Shown: positions 1 through 9,866, counted from the stretch's first letter. The stretch is DNA of 64,000 nucleotides from Paenibacillus sp. BK033 (GCF_004345425.1 NZ_SLVP01000002.1:186001-250000), one strand, 5' to 3'. Numbers and translations: made by a program. The notes: generated by a model from the sequence alone, not told the origin.

Positions 1-912
1 TTAGCTGCCAGCCATCAGCTTGGACATCAGCTGTGCGGTAATGGTCTGGTTTATCCCCGACATTTCGGCCAAAATGCCGGAACGCGTCTTGTCATCCACG
101 GTATTGAGAATACGGATAACCTTGCTTGGGCTGATGTCCGCCATTTTAATCAGAAGCTCGGCGGCGCTCTTCGCGTCCATTGCTGCGAATGTGGCGCTTA
201 GCTGATCGCTGCTAAGCTGCGAGGCAGGCTGCTTGGTTTCCGTCGGCTTGGCTTTCTTCAGCTCGGCTTGCAGCGCGGCAATTTGTCTGTCCTTCGCCGG
301 TACGGTATCCTTCAACGCCATCGTTGCATCGGCCGCCGTTTGCGGGTTCATTTTCTCCAGAATGCGAACCCTGTCGTCCGGTCTCATGGAATCCAGGACA
401 AGCACCATTTCATCCATCGTCATGCTTTGCAGAATCGGCGCCGCTTTACTTGGGGTAATTTTGCTGTACATGCTTGCAAGCTCTTGGATTTTAGCCTGAT
501 AAGCCGCATCGTCCGCAGCTTTTTCTTCATTGGAAGATTTCAGCGAATCAATCTGATCCCGCATGCTTTTCAATTCTTGCTCTTGGGTTGCCTTCGTCTG
601 GTTGGTCTGTGCAAGCTCGGCTTCCTTGTCCTGCAGCTGCGCCTGGAGCTCGTCGATCTTACGGCTCATATTGGCTGATTTCAGCTGGTCATCGTTCGCC
701 TTTCCGTCAGCTGTTTTGGGATCGGGAAGCACATCCTTCAGATAGGGAATCGAGTTGCCGATCTCCAGCATTTGATTGCGGGTTTCCGTATTAAACAAGA
801 CATATAACGCTCCCAAAAGGACTATCGTAAACAAAATCGGCGTCATAAAAAACATCAACCGTTCGAAGCCGCTGTACCCCTGCTTCTCCATTTCCATATC
901 CGACACTGTCAT
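1..912 (-). CDS. ylxF: YlxF/MotE-like flagellar operon membrane protein
   Basis: 303-residue protein with one N-terminal membrane segment (about residues 19-41), a long charged coiled coil (about 80-140) and two copies of an MgtE N-terminal-like helical motif (about 153-203 and 238-290, with MRPDDRVRILEKM and the related KVIRILNTVDD). This is the architecture of the YlxF/MotE family encoded just after fliJ in Bacillales, thought to act as a chaperone or stator-associated factor in flagellar assembly. The stop codon lies at positions 1-3, so the gene is complete at the window edge; fliK would be expected next, outside the window. The start may be the ATG at 912 or the GTG two codons later (906), which is better spaced from the AAGGGAG ribosome site. 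The family call is firm; the molecular role is inferred from the family. Confidence 0.8.
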   Translation of the reverse strand: MTVSDMEMEKQGYSGFERLMFFMTPILFTIVLLGALYVLFNTETRNQMLEIGNSIPYLKDVLPDPKTADGKANDDQLKSANMSRKIDELQAQLQDKEAELAQTNQTKATQEQELKSMRDQIDSLKSSNEEKAADDAAYQAKIQELASMYSKITPSKAAPILQSMTMDEMVLVLDSMRPDDRVRILEKMNPQTAADATMALKDTVPAKDRQIAALQAELKKAKPTETKQPASQLSSDQLSATFAAMDAKSAAELLIKMADISPSKVIRILNTVDDKTRSGILAEMSGINQTITAQLMSKLMAGS

Positions 913-938
913 TCACTCCCTTTACCTTGCGCCGCAGA

Positions 939-1388
939 TCATGATGAACGAGATACCTTGAAGCGGTTGGTAGCCATTTCATCCAGCTCGTTTTGATCCT
1001 TGATCTGCATTACATGCCGAAAACGGTCTTTGGCATGCTCCTTCGCTTTAAGCCATACCTTCTCATCCTTCATGCGATCCGCGAGGTTCGTCCGGTTGTA
1101 TTCCACCTTTCGTTCAGCCTGCCTGACATCCGTAAGCTTGCTAGCAATGCAGGAATCCAAATATTCCAGATAATGCTGCATCAGCTGCAGCTCGGCGAGA
1201 GAGACAGCTTCATTGGAACTCTCGTGCTGCTTGTTTTCCCACTCCGCCCGTTTCAACCGCAGCTCCGAAAGACTTAATTCCTCCGCCTGCAGAACACCGA
1301 TTGCTGAAGATAGCTGCCATTCGGCCTGCGTCTTCTCGCTTGACTTCAAGTCTACGATTTTTTGATAAGCGTATCGAAAGGTTGCCAT
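939..1388 (-). CDS. fliJ: Flagellar export chaperone FliJ
   Basis: 149 residues, almost entirely charged heptad-like helix, the usual length and look of FliJ. FliJ is the central stalk-like component of the flagellar type III export ATPase: it contacts FliI and the FlhA gate and recycles export chaperones. It lies 10 bases downstream of fliI and 26 bases upstream of ylxF, the conserved Bacillales order. No catalytic residues are expected. The sequence itself is weakly conserved, so the call rests on length, coiled-coil character, the N-terminal F-x-Y-x-x-L/I-type start and position. Confidence 0.88.
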   Translation of the reverse strand: MATFRYAYQKIVDLKSSEKTQAEWQLSSAIGVLQAEELSLSELRLKRAEWENKQHESSNEAVSLAELQLMQHYLEYLDSCIASKLTDVRQAERKVEYNRTNLADRMKDEKVWLKAKEHAKDRFRHVMQIKDQNELDEMATNRFKVSRSS

Positions 1389-1398
1389 TTACCCGTCG

Positions 1399-2724
1399 TC
1401 ATCTCCCGTGGAATTCCTGTAATAATCTTTCCTTCGAATCGGCCAAGGTGACCTTTTCAGTTGTCTTTTGTCTTGTAAATTGATAGATGGCATCGATATT
1501 TTCGATAGCCGTATCAATTTTTTCGTTTGTGCCCCTCTGGTACGCCCCGATATTGATGAGGTCCTCCGAATCTCTATAAACAGAGAGTAACATCTTTAAC
1601 TGATTTGCCGCTTCCTGATGCTCTTCGGTCACGATTTCCTTCATGACGCGGCTGACGGAAGCGAGAACGTCAATCGCCGGAAAATGGCCTTTATTCGCTA
1701 GCTGCCTGTTTAGCACGATATGACCGTCCAATATGCCTCGCACCGCGTCGGCTATCGGTTCGTTCATGTCATCGCCGTCAACGAGAACGGTATAAAACGC
1801 GGTAATCGAGCCGTTAGGCCCCGTTCCCGCCCGTTCCAGCAGCTTGGGAAGCGTCGCGAATACGGAAGGCGTGTAGCCTCTTGTAGCAGGCGGCTCGCCA
1901 ATGGCTAGGCCAACTTCGCGCTGCGCCATCGCGTAACGCGTTACCGAATCCATCATCAGCATGACGTTTAACCCGCGGTCGCGGAAATATTCCGCAATCG
2001 AAGTAGCGATAAGCGCTCCCTTAATCCGGATTAACGCAGGCTGATCCGAGGTCGCAACAATAACAACCGAGCGGGCAAGTCCTTCGGGACCAAGATCCTT
2101 CTCGATAAATTCGAGCACCTCGCGTCCGCGTTCGCCAATTAAAGCAATGACGTTTACGTCTGCTGAAGTATTTCGGGCGATCATGCCAAGCAGCGTGCTT
2201 TTGCCTACGCCAGAGCCTGCGAAAATACCTACACGCTGCCCCCTGCCAACGGTAAGAAGGCCGTCTATCGCTCGGACTCCAATGCTCAGCGTCTCCTTAA
2301 CGCGGGGACGCGCAAGCGGATTGCTGGGTTCATTATGGGTCGAGTAATGCTGCATGCGGCTTGGCAGAAACGATCCGTCAAGCGGCTGACCCAAACCGTC
2401 GAGCACCTTGCCTAGCAGTTCGGAACCAACCTGAACCGATAAGGGCTTTCCGGTCCCCACAACATCGCAGCCCGGGCTTATCGCATGCAGCTCGCCCAAG
2501 GGCATTAGAATAACTTTGTTATCACGGAAACCTACGACTTCCGCTTTAATCGGTTTGACGCCCTTTGCCGGGTAGATCAGGCATACGTCTCCGATGCTTG
2601 CGTCTGGCCCTTCCGATTCTACGGTAAGTCCGATAACCTGGGTGACCTTGCCGTTCACCCGGATGGGGTCAAGATGACGAAGCTGGTCGATATATTTGGA
2701 GCTGTCCAGTTTAATACCGTTCAT
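1399..2724 (-). CDS. fliI: Flagellum-specific ATP synthase FliI
   Basis: 441-residue hexameric ATPase of the flagellar type III export apparatus, homologous to F1 beta subunits. The Walker A motif GSGVGKST lies near residues 168-175 and the GERGREV motif about 30 residues later; the Walker B strand is VMLMMDSVTRYA and the YTPSVFATLPKLLER signature is intact. An upstream in-frame extension exists, but the start chosen is the ATG at 2724. It has a GGAG ribosome site 8-9 bases ahead, begins MNGIKLDS, and overlaps the end of fliH by 14 bases, implying translational coupling. It energises unfolding and delivery of rod, hook and filament subunits together with FliH and FliJ. Confidence 0.96.
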   Translation of the reverse strand: MNGIKLDSSKYIDQLRHLDPIRVNGKVTQVIGLTVESEGPDASIGDVCLIYPAKGVKPIKAEVVGFRDNKVILMPLGELHAISPGCDVVGTGKPLSVQVGSELLGKVLDGLGQPLDGSFLPSRMQHYSTHNEPSNPLARPRVKETLSIGVRAIDGLLTVGRGQRVGIFAGSGVGKSTLLGMIARNTSADVNVIALIGERGREVLEFIEKDLGPEGLARSVVIVATSDQPALIRIKGALIATSIAEYFRDRGLNVMLMMDSVTRYAMAQREVGLAIGEPPATRGYTPSVFATLPKLLERAGTGPNGSITAFYTVLVDGDDMNEPIADAVRGILDGHIVLNRQLANKGHFPAIDVLASVSRVMKEIVTEEHQEAANQLKMLLSVYRDSEDLINIGAYQRGTNEKIDTAIENIDAIYQFTRQKTTEKVTLADSKERLLQEFHGR

Positions 2725-3556
2725 CCGGCATGCTCCGTTCTTCATGGCTTTGGTTGGCAAGCTGTACAAGCTCGCGCTTGATCTCGGACAATTGCGTATC
2801 AATCCGTGCGTCTATGCTGCCGTAAGCGGACCGGATGACACAGCCGAAATCTTTCACCGTTGCGTCGGGAATAATCTGAAGCTCTGCCTGCGAATCGATA
2901 ACAAGATTTAGTTCTTCCCTTGCGGCCTGGACAAAAGCTAACTGCCCCGGAGCAACGCAAAGGGCGATAACGCCTTGTTCCCTTCGTCTGGACAATGCTT
3001 TGCGGATAAGCTCAAGCGCCATATCGGGCGCTTCCGACAACTGCTTGCCGATTACTTTTTCCGAAATAGAGACGCTAAGCTCTACAAGGAAAGGCTCAGC
3101 CTCTTGAATAATCTGCTCGCGCATTTCGTAAGCGGATTTAAGAACGGCATTGGCCTCTTCCAGACGGCTCTCCCATTCTTGCTGCAATGCCTGCTCGGCA
3201 TGCGCCCGGCCTTCGGCATAGCCTTGCTCAAAGCCTGCTTGACGGGAGGCTTCGGAATGCCTTTCGTCCTCCAGCCGTTTCTCGAGCCACCAGGCATCGA
3301 TTTCGGCTTCCGCCTTTGCCAGCATTTGCTCGCATTGCTCGCCGGCTTCACGAATACGTTCTTCGGCAAAAATTTGTGCATCCGAGATGATCTGGTCGCG
3401 AATGGAGATGGTCTCTTCATCCGGCCCTGCCTCTTCAATAATCTCTTCGGTCACCGCTACTTGCTCAGCAGCATGTTTGTTAAGCCAATAAAGCTGTTTC
3501 AGCTGATCAAGCGCGATTACGCTTGAAGACTTTATCAAATTAGACAATGATATCAT
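2711..3556 (-). CDS. fliH: Flagellar assembly protein FliH
   Basis: 281 residues; peripheral stalk-like regulator of the FliI ATPase. It has an N-terminal region beginning MISLSNLIKSS, a long Glu/Ala/Gln-rich coiled coil (about residues 70-150) with GYAEGRAHAE-type glycine repeats typical of FliH/YscL, and a C-terminal domain similar to F-ATPase delta (from about 170). The start is taken at 3556, inside the last codons of fliG, with GGAGG just upstream; the TTG three codons further in (SNLIKSS) has better spacing and is an alternative. It overlaps fliG and fliI on either side, so the three are probably translationally coupled. Confidence 0.9.
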   Translation of the reverse strand: MISLSNLIKSSSVIALDQLKQLYWLNKHAAEQVAVTEEIIEEAGPDEETISIRDQIISDAQIFAEERIREAGEQCEQMLAKAEAEIDAWWLEKRLEDERHSEASRQAGFEQGYAEGRAHAEQALQQEWESRLEEANAVLKSAYEMREQIIQEAEPFLVELSVSISEKVIGKQLSEAPDMALELIRKALSRRREQGVIALCVAPGQLAFVQAAREELNLVIDSQAELQIIPDATVKDFGCVIRSAYGSIDARIDTQLSEIKRELVQLANQSHEERSMPDERY

Positions 3557-4553
3557 CTCCTCCGCCGCGGGCAATGATAATCTCGCCGGCTTCTTCTAGC
3601 CTGCGAATCGTAGCGACGATACGGGTCTGAGCTTCTTCGACGTCACGCAGCCGGACAGGCCCCATAAATTCCATTTCTTCCTTGAACGTATCGGCCATCC
3701 GTTTCGACATGTTGCGGAAGATCGCTTCGCGCACTTCCTCGCTTGCCACCTTGAGGGCGAGCTGAAGATCGGCGTTCTCCACGTCGCGAATGATGCGCTG
3801 AATCGAACGGTTGTCGATATTGACGATATCCTCGAAGACGAACATGCGTTTCTTGATTTCTTCCGCCAATTCCGGATCTTCGATCTCGAGAGCATCCAGA
3901 ATGGTCCGTTCCGTACCGCGGTCCACGCCGTTCAGAATTTGAACGATCGAATCGATGCCGCCCGCATTCGTGTAGTCCTGTGTTACCGTAGCAGAGAGCT
4001 TTTGCTCGAGAACGCGTTCTACCTGGCTGATAACCTCAGGCGAGGTGCTGTCCATCAAGGCGATTCTGCGCGCAACGTCTGCCTGCTTCTCTTGAGGCAA
4101 GGACGATAAAATATGCGAGGATTGCTCGGATTGCAAATACGAGAGAACGAGCGCGATCGTCTGCGAGTTCTCGTTTTGGATAAAGTTAAGAATTTGCGTC
4201 GGTTCCGCCTTGCGGGCAAAGTCAAACGGTCTGACTTGCAGCGTCGCCGTCAAACGGTTAATGACCTCGACGGCCTTTTGCTCCCCAAGCGCTTTCTCCA
4301 GAATCTCTTTCGCATACGAGATGCCGCCTTGCGAAATATATTCCTGTGCCAGGCAGATTTGATGGAAATCGCTCAAAATTTGCTCTCTTTCCGCACTGTC
4401 TACTTTGCGGACATTGGCGATTTCGAGAGTAAGCTGTTCGATTTCTTCTTCTCTCAAATGTTTAAAGATTTGGGCGGATACTTCTGGCCCGAGCGTAATA
4501 AGCAGAATCGCCGCCTTTTGTCGACCGGTTAATCCATTAAGCGGTTTTGCCAC
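3540..4553 (-). CDS. fliG: Flagellar motor switch protein FliG
   Basis: 337 residues, the normal FliG length. It carries the N-terminal FliF-binding part (GRQKAAILLITLG), armadillo-like middle domain and C-terminal torque domain with the charged helix (ADLQLALKVASEEVREAIFRNMS). FliG forms the rotor ring that couples stator ion flow to rotation and binds FliM/FliN. Two GTG starts are possible; the second (4553, giving MAKPLNGLTG) is preferred because AGAGGTGG lies five bases ahead, whereas the first (4562) overlaps that site. The gene follows fliF directly and its 3' end overlaps fliH. Confidence 0.96.
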   Translation of the reverse strand: MAKPLNGLTGRQKAAILLITLGPEVSAQIFKHLREEEIEQLTLEIANVRKVDSAEREQILSDFHQICLAQEYISQGGISYAKEILEKALGEQKAVEVINRLTATLQVRPFDFARKAEPTQILNFIQNENSQTIALVLSYLQSEQSSHILSSLPQEKQADVARRIALMDSTSPEVISQVERVLEQKLSATVTQDYTNAGGIDSIVQILNGVDRGTERTILDALEIEDPELAEEIKKRMFVFEDIVNIDNRSIQRIIRDVENADLQLALKVASEEVREAIFRNMSKRMADTFKEEMEFMGPVRLRDVEEAQTRIVATIRRLEEAGEIIIARGGGDDIIV

Positions 4554-4564
4554 GGGAGCCACCT

Positions 4565-6148
4565 CTATTCATCCACTAGCCAGGTGCGGAGCAAGTTGAC
4601 GAATTCTTCCGGCTTGCGTTTGGCGAGTGTTTCGAGATTTTTTCTAGCCTGACTGTCATTGTTAACTGTTTCAAAATCAATCGTAGGGAATTCCGGCTTA
4701 GCCGGCGTTTCCATCATCGCCGCCGCTTCGGCTGCCGCTGCTTCTTCAGCCTGTTTTCTGCGTCTGCGGACAAGCATAATGGCAAGACCGCCGATAAGGG
4801 CAAGCGCTGCTGCGCCGAGACCAATCGCCCATTGCATCGACAGACCGCTGGAAGAAGTTCCCGCATCCGTAGCTGCAAAGTTCTGGCCGAGAATGGTAAC
4901 CTTTTTCGCAATCATTGCGTCATCATTAACATCTTGACCGGAATCGGCCAGCTGCGCACGAACAAGCGAGCTTAGGAAATTGGTTAACTCCTGCCGGGAC
5001 TGATCCGTAAGTTTGCTCTGCTCAACGCCAATGCTGATCGACAAGTCCTTCAGCTGATACGGAGCGGATTCAATCTGATTGTTAATGCGGTCGTAATCAT
5101 AATTGGTCACACGCGAGCTTTGTTCGGAGGAACCGTTGGAATTGTCGGTTGCCGTATAACCGGGCACATCCGTTTCGCCTGTACCGGCTACTCCGCCTGC
5201 ATTGGCCGAACCGTTCGTTGTTGTGCTGTTATCTTGCTGTTCGCTTACGATAATGCCGTTATTGTTATTGTTCTCGAGCGGTCTGACCAGGTTCTCCTGC
5301 GTGACCTTCTTGTCGAAGTTAAAGCTGCTGGCAACGCTGATTACCAGATTGTCTCCAAGCATCGGGGACAGGAACTGCTGAATATTCTTTTTCACTTCGG
5401 CTTCGTATTTCCGCTGAATCATGAAGTGGCTTTCAGCCGCATCGGTTGCCACGCCAATCTTGTTGCCGTCGATTTCGGAAGAAACCAGTTCGCCTTGGGG
5501 ACTCGATATCGTAATATCCTGAATCGCAAGCTTCGGAACGGCTGTTTTCACCAGATTGTAGTATCCGTCAACCTCTTGCTGGCTTGGCCGATAACCCGGC
5601 GTAAAGTTCATCATGATGGAAGCGGACGCCTGTTCCTTCTCTTCCGGAGTCAGAAATACCGATTCCTTAGGCAGGTTGATAAGCACTTTCGAGCTCTGCA
5701 CGCCCTGCATCCGGTTAAGCAATTGCTGCACTTCGCCGTTAAGCGCGTTAATGTACTTCACGTTAAATTCATTTTCGGTTTGCCCGAATGCGCTTCCGCC
5801 CTCGAAAGCCTCAAATCCGATTGAGCCGTTTTGCACCAGCCCTTGCGAACCGACGTCAACCCGGGTTCTTGTCGCTACCGCGCTAGGCACCGAGATGCTC
5901 TGACCGTCCGCGCTTAATTTATAGGGAATACCGTTTCCGTCCAGGTAAGTCATGATTGCTGCTGCATCTGTGGTGTCAAGGTTTTGAAATGCTACTTCGT
6001 AATCCGTTCTTGTGAATATGTAAGTCAAAATCACGATTGTTAACAACAATGCACCAATGGATGCCCCCAGCCCTATTTTTTGTTTTTTACCCATCTGCCC
6101 CCAAAATTGCGTGAGTCTTTGGCGGTATTGGGCGATTCTTTCGTTCAC
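4565..6148 (-). CDS. fliF: Flagellar MS-ring protein FliF
   Basis: 527 residues with two membrane segments (about 27-47 and 440-460) flanking the periplasmic-type ring-building (YscJ-like) motifs, the arrangement of FliF. The linker around residues 285-355 is Asn/Ser/Gly-rich and probably disordered. The cytoplasmic tail ends ...EEFVNLLRTWLVDE, the conserved FliG-binding helix. FliF forms the membrane MS ring on which the rotor and export gate assemble. It starts at a GTG with GAGGTGA upstream. It sits between fliE and fliG in the standard operon. Confidence 0.97.
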   Translation of the reverse strand: MNERIAQYRQRLTQFWGQMGKKQKIGLGASIGALLLTIVILTYIFTRTDYEVAFQNLDTTDAAAIMTYLDGNGIPYKLSADGQSISVPSAVATRTRVDVGSQGLVQNGSIGFEAFEGGSAFGQTENEFNVKYINALNGEVQQLLNRMQGVQSSKVLINLPKESVFLTPEEKEQASASIMMNFTPGYRPSQQEVDGYYNLVKTAVPKLAIQDITISSPQGELVSSEIDGNKIGVATDAAESHFMIQRKYEAEVKKNIQQFLSPMLGDNLVISVASSFNFDKKVTQENLVRPLENNNNNGIIVSEQQDNSTTTNGSANAGGVAGTGETDVPGYTATDNSNGSSEQSSRVTNYDYDRINNQIESAPYQLKDLSISIGVEQSKLTDQSRQELTNFLSSLVRAQLADSGQDVNDDAMIAKKVTILGQNFAATDAGTSSSGLSMQWAIGLGAAALALIGGLAIMLVRRRRKQAEEAAAAEAAAMMETPAKPEFPTIDFETVNNDSQARKNLETLAKRKPEEFVNLLRTWLVDE

Positions 6149-6189
6149 GTCGTCACCTCACTCAGCATCTGTCTGGTTCGAAAGCCCTA

Positions 6190-6501
6190 TTACACTGACA
6201 TTCGCATAATTTCTTGATACGCATCAATCACTTTATTGCGAATTTGTGTCGTCAGCTGTAAGCTAAGCTCTGCTTTCTGAGTTGCGATGAGAACCTGTGA
6301 AACGTCAACCTCGCCTATTAAGTATTTATCGTTTAGTTTATGTACTTCTTTTTCCTGTGCATCCACGCTATTCAGTGCGTTCTCCAAGTATTGCCCGAAA
6401 GAATTCATCGACTCAGCAGGTGTTGCCTGCTGCTGCGGCTTCGCAGTTTCAAGCAGCTTGTTAACGGCTTGTGCGGGATTAAGTTGCAACGGTTGAATCA
6501 T
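6190..6501 (-). CDS. fliE: Flagellar hook-basal body protein FliE
   Basis: 103 residues, small helical protein joining the MS ring to the rod. The C-terminal half (KAELSLQLTTQIRNKVIDAYQEIMRM) matches the conserved FliE helix that packs against FliF. It lacks a signal peptide, as expected of a type III export substrate. It is in the flgB-flgC-fliE-fliF order with only short gaps, so it is co-transcribed. Confidence 0.95.
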   Translation of the reverse strand: MIQPLQLNPAQAVNKLLETAKPQQQATPAESMNSFGQYLENALNSVDAQEKEVHKLNDKYLIGEVDVSQVLIATQKAELSLQLTTQIRNKVIDAYQEIMRMSV

Positions 6502-6530
6502 GCCCGTCCCTCCGTCATCGTTATTTTACT

Positions 6531-6986
6531 TTACTTTCCAATTTCCAGCGCCTTCGTAAACATGGCTTTAGACGCATTCAGAGCAGTTACGTTAGCCTCG
6601 TAGGAACGAGATGCTGAAATCATGTCGACCATTTCTTTCGCCACGTCAACGTTAGGCATATGGACATATCCGTCCGCGTCCGCGTCCGGGTGAGTTGGAT
6701 TATAAACAAGCTTGGTAGGCGACTGATCCTCGATAATTCTAGTTGCCTTTACACCTTGTGCTCCGGAAGTCCCATTAAGCTGCTTGTTCAGCAGATCGGA
6801 GAAAGAGGAGTTTTGCGTCATCGGTTCAAGTACGACCATCTTCCTTTTATACGGTACGAATTGGCCATTTACATAACCTGCGCGGGTTGTTTCAGCATTC
6901 GCGATGTTTGAGGAAATAACGTCCATTCGCAAACGCTGTGCGGTTAGTGCGGAAGCACTGGCGTCAAAGCTGCTAGAAATTCTCAC
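6531..6986 (-). CDS. flgC: Flagellar basal-body rod protein FlgC
   Basis: 151 residues, proximal rod subunit. The N terminus has the rod/hook family pattern ([29 protein letters not shown]), and the C terminus ends in the conserved helix [24 protein letters not shown]. The central part carries the [14 protein letters not shown] motif. It is exported by the type III apparatus encoded further down the operon. It lies 6 bases from flgB and is surely co-translated. Confidence 0.97.
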   Translation of the reverse strand: MRISSSFDASASALTAQRLRMDVISSNIANAETTRAGYVNGQFVPYKRKMVVLEPMTQNSSFSDLLNKQLNGTSGAQGVKATRIIEDQSPTKLVYNPTHPDADADGYVHMPNVDVAKEMVDMISASRSYEANVTALNASKAMFTKALEIGK

Positions 6987-6992
6987 TTCCTG

Positions 6993-7400
6993 TTATCTCC
7001 CTTCAATGGCAGTCTTCATCATCTTCACGTCGTGATTGATTTGCTGAATATAAAAATTGTAGCTGAGTTGATTTTTGGCCAGCAACGACATCTCGCGATC
7101 GATATCGACGTTGTTCTGATTGTTATTCATTTCGGACAAGTTGTCGGTCTGTATCTGAGCGGATGGGACTATTCCGCTGGTCCTGCCTATCGGAATATGA
7201 CGCTCGTTTGTCCGCTTGCCCTGAAGCCCGGCTTGTCCTCCCATCTCTTGGCTGAGAAGCTCTTCAAACAAAACCTCCGAACGTTTGAAGTTTGGAGTGT
7301 CGACATTTGCGATGTTGTTGGCTATGACGCCTTGTCGCAATTCTGAAGCCTTGAGCGCGCCTTCCAATCGCCCAAATGATGTGCCATTCAATAGATTCAC
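6993..7400 (-). CDS. flgB: Flagellar basal-body rod protein FlgB
   Basis: 135 residues, first gene of the flagellar operon here. The N-terminal motif (ALKASELRQGVIANNIANVDTPNFKR) and C-terminal helix ending MMKTAIEGR are typical of FlgB, a proximal rod subunit. The region ahead of it holds a candidate SigA-type promoter and then the codY terminator, so this is the operon start, as in Bacillus subtilis where the fla/che operon follows codY. Confidence 0.96.
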   Translation of the reverse strand: MNLLNGTSFGRLEGALKASELRQGVIANNIANVDTPNFKRSEVLFEELLSQEMGGQAGLQGKRTNERHIPIGRTSGIVPSAQIQTDNLSEMNNNQNNVDIDREMSLLAKNQLSYNFYIQQINHDVKMMKTAIEGR

Positions 7401-7484
7401 GTTCCTGTGTCACCACTTTCAGTTAGAAGATCTTTGTAAAGTATTCAACAGATTGCGAACCATTCCTTCTTTGTTCGACATTAA

Positions 7485-7514
7485 ATTATGAAAAAAATGA
7501 GACGAAACTGTCGA
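7485..7514 (-). promoter_or_regulatory. Candidate SigA promoter of the flagellar operon
   Basis: On the minus strand TCGACA (7514-7509) and CATAAT (7490-7485) are separated by 18 bases, about 85 bases upstream of flgB. The -35 box lies inside a short inverted repeat, AAACT/AGTTT (7505-7509 and 7514-7518), which could be an operator. Seen by eye only; both boxes deviate by at least one base from consensus. Confidence 0.4.
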
Positions 7515-7562
7515 GTTTTGCCGACATGATAATATTCAACAATTGTCCAAAATATTACAATA

Positions 7563-7600
7563 AGAAAAAAGCCCTATCTTTAAAACCAAGATAGGGCTTT
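7563..7600 (-). terminator. Rho-independent terminator after codY
   Basis: Perfect 10-bp stem (7571-7580 with 7588-7597, GCCCTATCTT arm) extended by A/T pairs, 7-base loop, followed on the minus strand by a T-rich run. It separates the codY transcription unit from the flagellar operon. Confidence 0.9.
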
Positions 7601-7636
7601 TCGATGAATTTCCGGTAGGATGGTAGTCCCAGGAAA

Positions 7637-8407
7637 TTATTGCTTAATTTTTTCCAATTCCTGAAGCAGCTGGGTATTTAAAATTTTGATGTAGGTCCCT
7701 TTCATCCCAAGCGACCTGGTTTCAATAACGCCGGCGCTCTCCAGCTTGCGCAGTGCATTAACGATAACGGACCTCGTAATACCTACCCGATCCGCAATTT
7801 TGGATGCAACAAGCAGTCCTTCCTTTCCTTCCAGCTGCTCGAAAATATGCTCCACCGCTTCAAGCTCGCTGAAGGACAATGAGCCGATCGCAACCGATAC
7901 GACGGCACGGCTGCGTGCCTCCTGTTCAACCTCTTCTGCGCGTTCACGCAGGATTTCCATGCCGACAATTGTCGAACCGTATTCGGCCAGCACCAGATCG
8001 TCATCGTCGAAGGAACCGTTCGTGCGTGTCAGAACAAGCGTACCGAGGCGGTCTCCTCCCCCGGTAATCGGTACTACAGTCATAATTTCTTGTTCGCCAA
8101 GCGCCGGAAAAGTCTCGTAGACTCCTGCATCCGGAGCAACGTTTGTTACCGGTTCCTGCATGTCCAGAAATAGGCTGTTACTCACTTGCGGAAAGCGCAG
8201 TTCTTCAACAGACATCGAACGAAGCGTGTCATGGTCATAAGGATTCACGGCTGCGCAGCCCAGAACCTTACCTTTCCGGCTGACCACGAACACATTCGTC
8301 TGTATGGTGCTGCACAATACCTCAGCCATTTCTCTGAAGTTGAGCGCTTTGCCGGCTGCACGCTGCAGCAGCCGGTTCAACGTTCTTGTTTTTGTAAGTA
8401 AAGTCAT
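7637..8407 (-). CDS. codY: Global nutritional repressor CodY
   Basis: 256 residues. N-terminal GAF-type domain that senses branched-chain amino acids, with a C-terminal winged helix whose recognition region reads [41 protein letters not shown]. CodY, loaded with isoleucine and GTP, represses nitrogen, motility and competence genes in rich conditions. The start at 8407 ([12 protein letters not shown]) has GGGAGG eight bases ahead; the longer reading frame upstream is not used. It forms an operon with hslV-hslU and lies just upstream of the flagellar operon, which CodY controls in Bacillus subtilis. Confidence 0.97.
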   Translation of the reverse strand: MTLLTKTRTLNRLLQRAAGKALNFREMAEVLCSTIQTNVFVVSRKGKVLGCAAVNPYDHDTLRSMSVEELRFPQVSNSLFLDMQEPVTNVAPDAGVYETFPALGEQEIMTVVPITGGGDRLGTLVLTRTNGSFDDDDLVLAEYGSTIVGMEILRERAEEVEQEARSRAVVSVAIGSLSFSELEAVEHIFEQLEGKEGLLVASKIADRVGITRSVIVNALRKLESAGVIETRSLGMKGTYIKILNTQLLQELEKIKQ

Positions 8408-8445
8408 TCCAAAGCCTCCCAAAGCTCATCCCAACTGCATTTCAA

Positions 8446-9849
8446 CTACAATATATATTGACTCAAATCGCGATTTTTCGCAATGCCTCCCACTTTTTCA
8501 CGCACGTACTCGGGAGTGATGATCATATGGTCAAGCGTAATATCCGGTGCTTCGAAGGAGAGATCCTCAAGCAGCTTCTCCAATATGGTATGAAGCCGGC
8601 GGGCACCGATATTTTCGGTATTGCGGTTTAAATCGGCTGCAATCGACGCAATCTCTTTGATTGCATCGTCAGAAAATTCAATCGTTATGCCTTCTGTTTG
8701 AAGAAGGGCCGCGTATTGCTTCGTTAAAGCATTTTTCGGCTCCGTCAGAATGCTGACGAAATCCTCCAGGCTAAGCGACGTTAATTCTACGCGGATCGGG
8801 AAACGTCCCTGAAGCTCGGGAATCAGATCCGACGGCTTCGCTACATGGAATGCGCCAGCTGCGATAAACAGTACATAATCGGTTTTTACCGGACCGTATT
8901 TCGTCACGACCGTGGATCCCTCCACGATTGGAAGAATATCGCGCTGTACGCCCTCGCGGGAAACGTCTGGACCACTGCCTCTGGACGGGCTGGCGATTTT
9001 ATCAATCTCGTCGATGAAAATGATACCGGTCTGCTCCGCGCGGGTTACCGACTCCGCAATGACATCATCCATATTAATCAGCTTGTTGGCTTCTTCCTGA
9101 ATGAGCACTTTACGGGCTTCTTTAACTGGCAGTTTACGTTTCTTGGTCTTCTTCGGCATGAACTGCCCCAGCATCTCCTGCATGTTCATTCCGCCTAGGC
9201 CATCCGGTCCTTGACCGCCAAGCATATCCAGCATCGTAGGGGTATTATCCTCAATCTCAACCTCTACGGTTTCGTTTTCGAGCTTGCCTGCTGCCAGGTC
9301 ATCGCGGGCCTGCGAGCGTTTGGAGATAATCACGGCATCCTGCTCCGGCTCTTCAACCGTTTCCTTGTTGTTTTGCTGATTGCCGAACAGCATTTCGAAC
9401 GGATTTTTGGATGACTTTTCTTTTACCTTGGATGGTACCAGCAAAGAAACGAGACGCTCGTTTGCGAGCCTCTCCGCTTTATCCTGGACAGCCTCGGTCT
9501 TCTCTGCCTTCACCATCCGGATGGCTGTCTCCACCAAGTCTCTTACCATCGATTCCACATCGCGGCCAACATACCCGACCTCGGTAAATTTGGTCGCTTC
9601 CACCTTAATGAAAGGCGCTTTGACCAATTTGGCCAGCCTGCGCGCGATCTCCGTTTTGCCCACGCCGGTAGGACCAATCATCAAGATGTTTTTCGGAACA
9701 ATCTCATCGCGAAGCGACTCGTCGAGCATGCTTCTGCGGTAGCGGTTGCGGAGAGCAATGGCGACAGATCGTTTCGCGGGTTTTTGGCCCACAATGTATT
9801 TATCGAGCTCGGCTACGATTTGACGAGGGGTAAAACCTTGATTCACCAT
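8446..9849 (-). CDS. hslU: ATP-dependent protease ATPase subunit HslU (ClpY)
   Basis: 467-residue AAA+ unfoldase. Walker A GPTGVGKT lies near residue 55, Walker [13 protein letters not shown] near 250, the sensor region EGSTV and C-terminal motif [14 protein letters not shown] are intact, and the C terminus ends in YIL, which docks into HslV. The start at 9849 ([12 protein letters not shown]) has GGAGGAG upstream. It partners HslV, encoded 17 bases upstream, to form the HslUV degradation machine. Confidence 0.97.
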   Translation of the reverse strand: MVNQGFTPRQIVAELDKYIVGQKPAKRSVAIALRNRYRRSMLDESLRDEIVPKNILMIGPTGVGKTEIARRLAKLVKAPFIKVEATKFTEVGYVGRDVESMVRDLVETAIRMVKAEKTEAVQDKAERLANERLVSLLVPSKVKEKSSKNPFEMLFGNQQNNKETVEEPEQDAVIISKRSQARDDLAAGKLENETVEVEIEDNTPTMLDMLGGQGPDGLGGMNMQEMLGQFMPKKTKKRKLPVKEARKVLIQEEANKLINMDDVIAESVTRAEQTGIIFIDEIDKIASPSRGSGPDVSREGVQRDILPIVEGSTVVTKYGPVKTDYVLFIAAGAFHVAKPSDLIPELQGRFPIRVELTSLSLEDFVSILTEPKNALTKQYAALLQTEGITIEFSDDAIKEIASIAADLNRNTENIGARRLHTILEKLLEDLSFEAPDITLDHMIITPEYVREKVGGIAKNRDLSQYIL

Positions 9850-9866
9850 ATGATATCTCCTCCGCT

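Noticed and set aside
7501..7560. CodY box near the flagellar promoter
   Set aside because: The best alignment to AATTTTCWGAAAATT matches only about half of positions.
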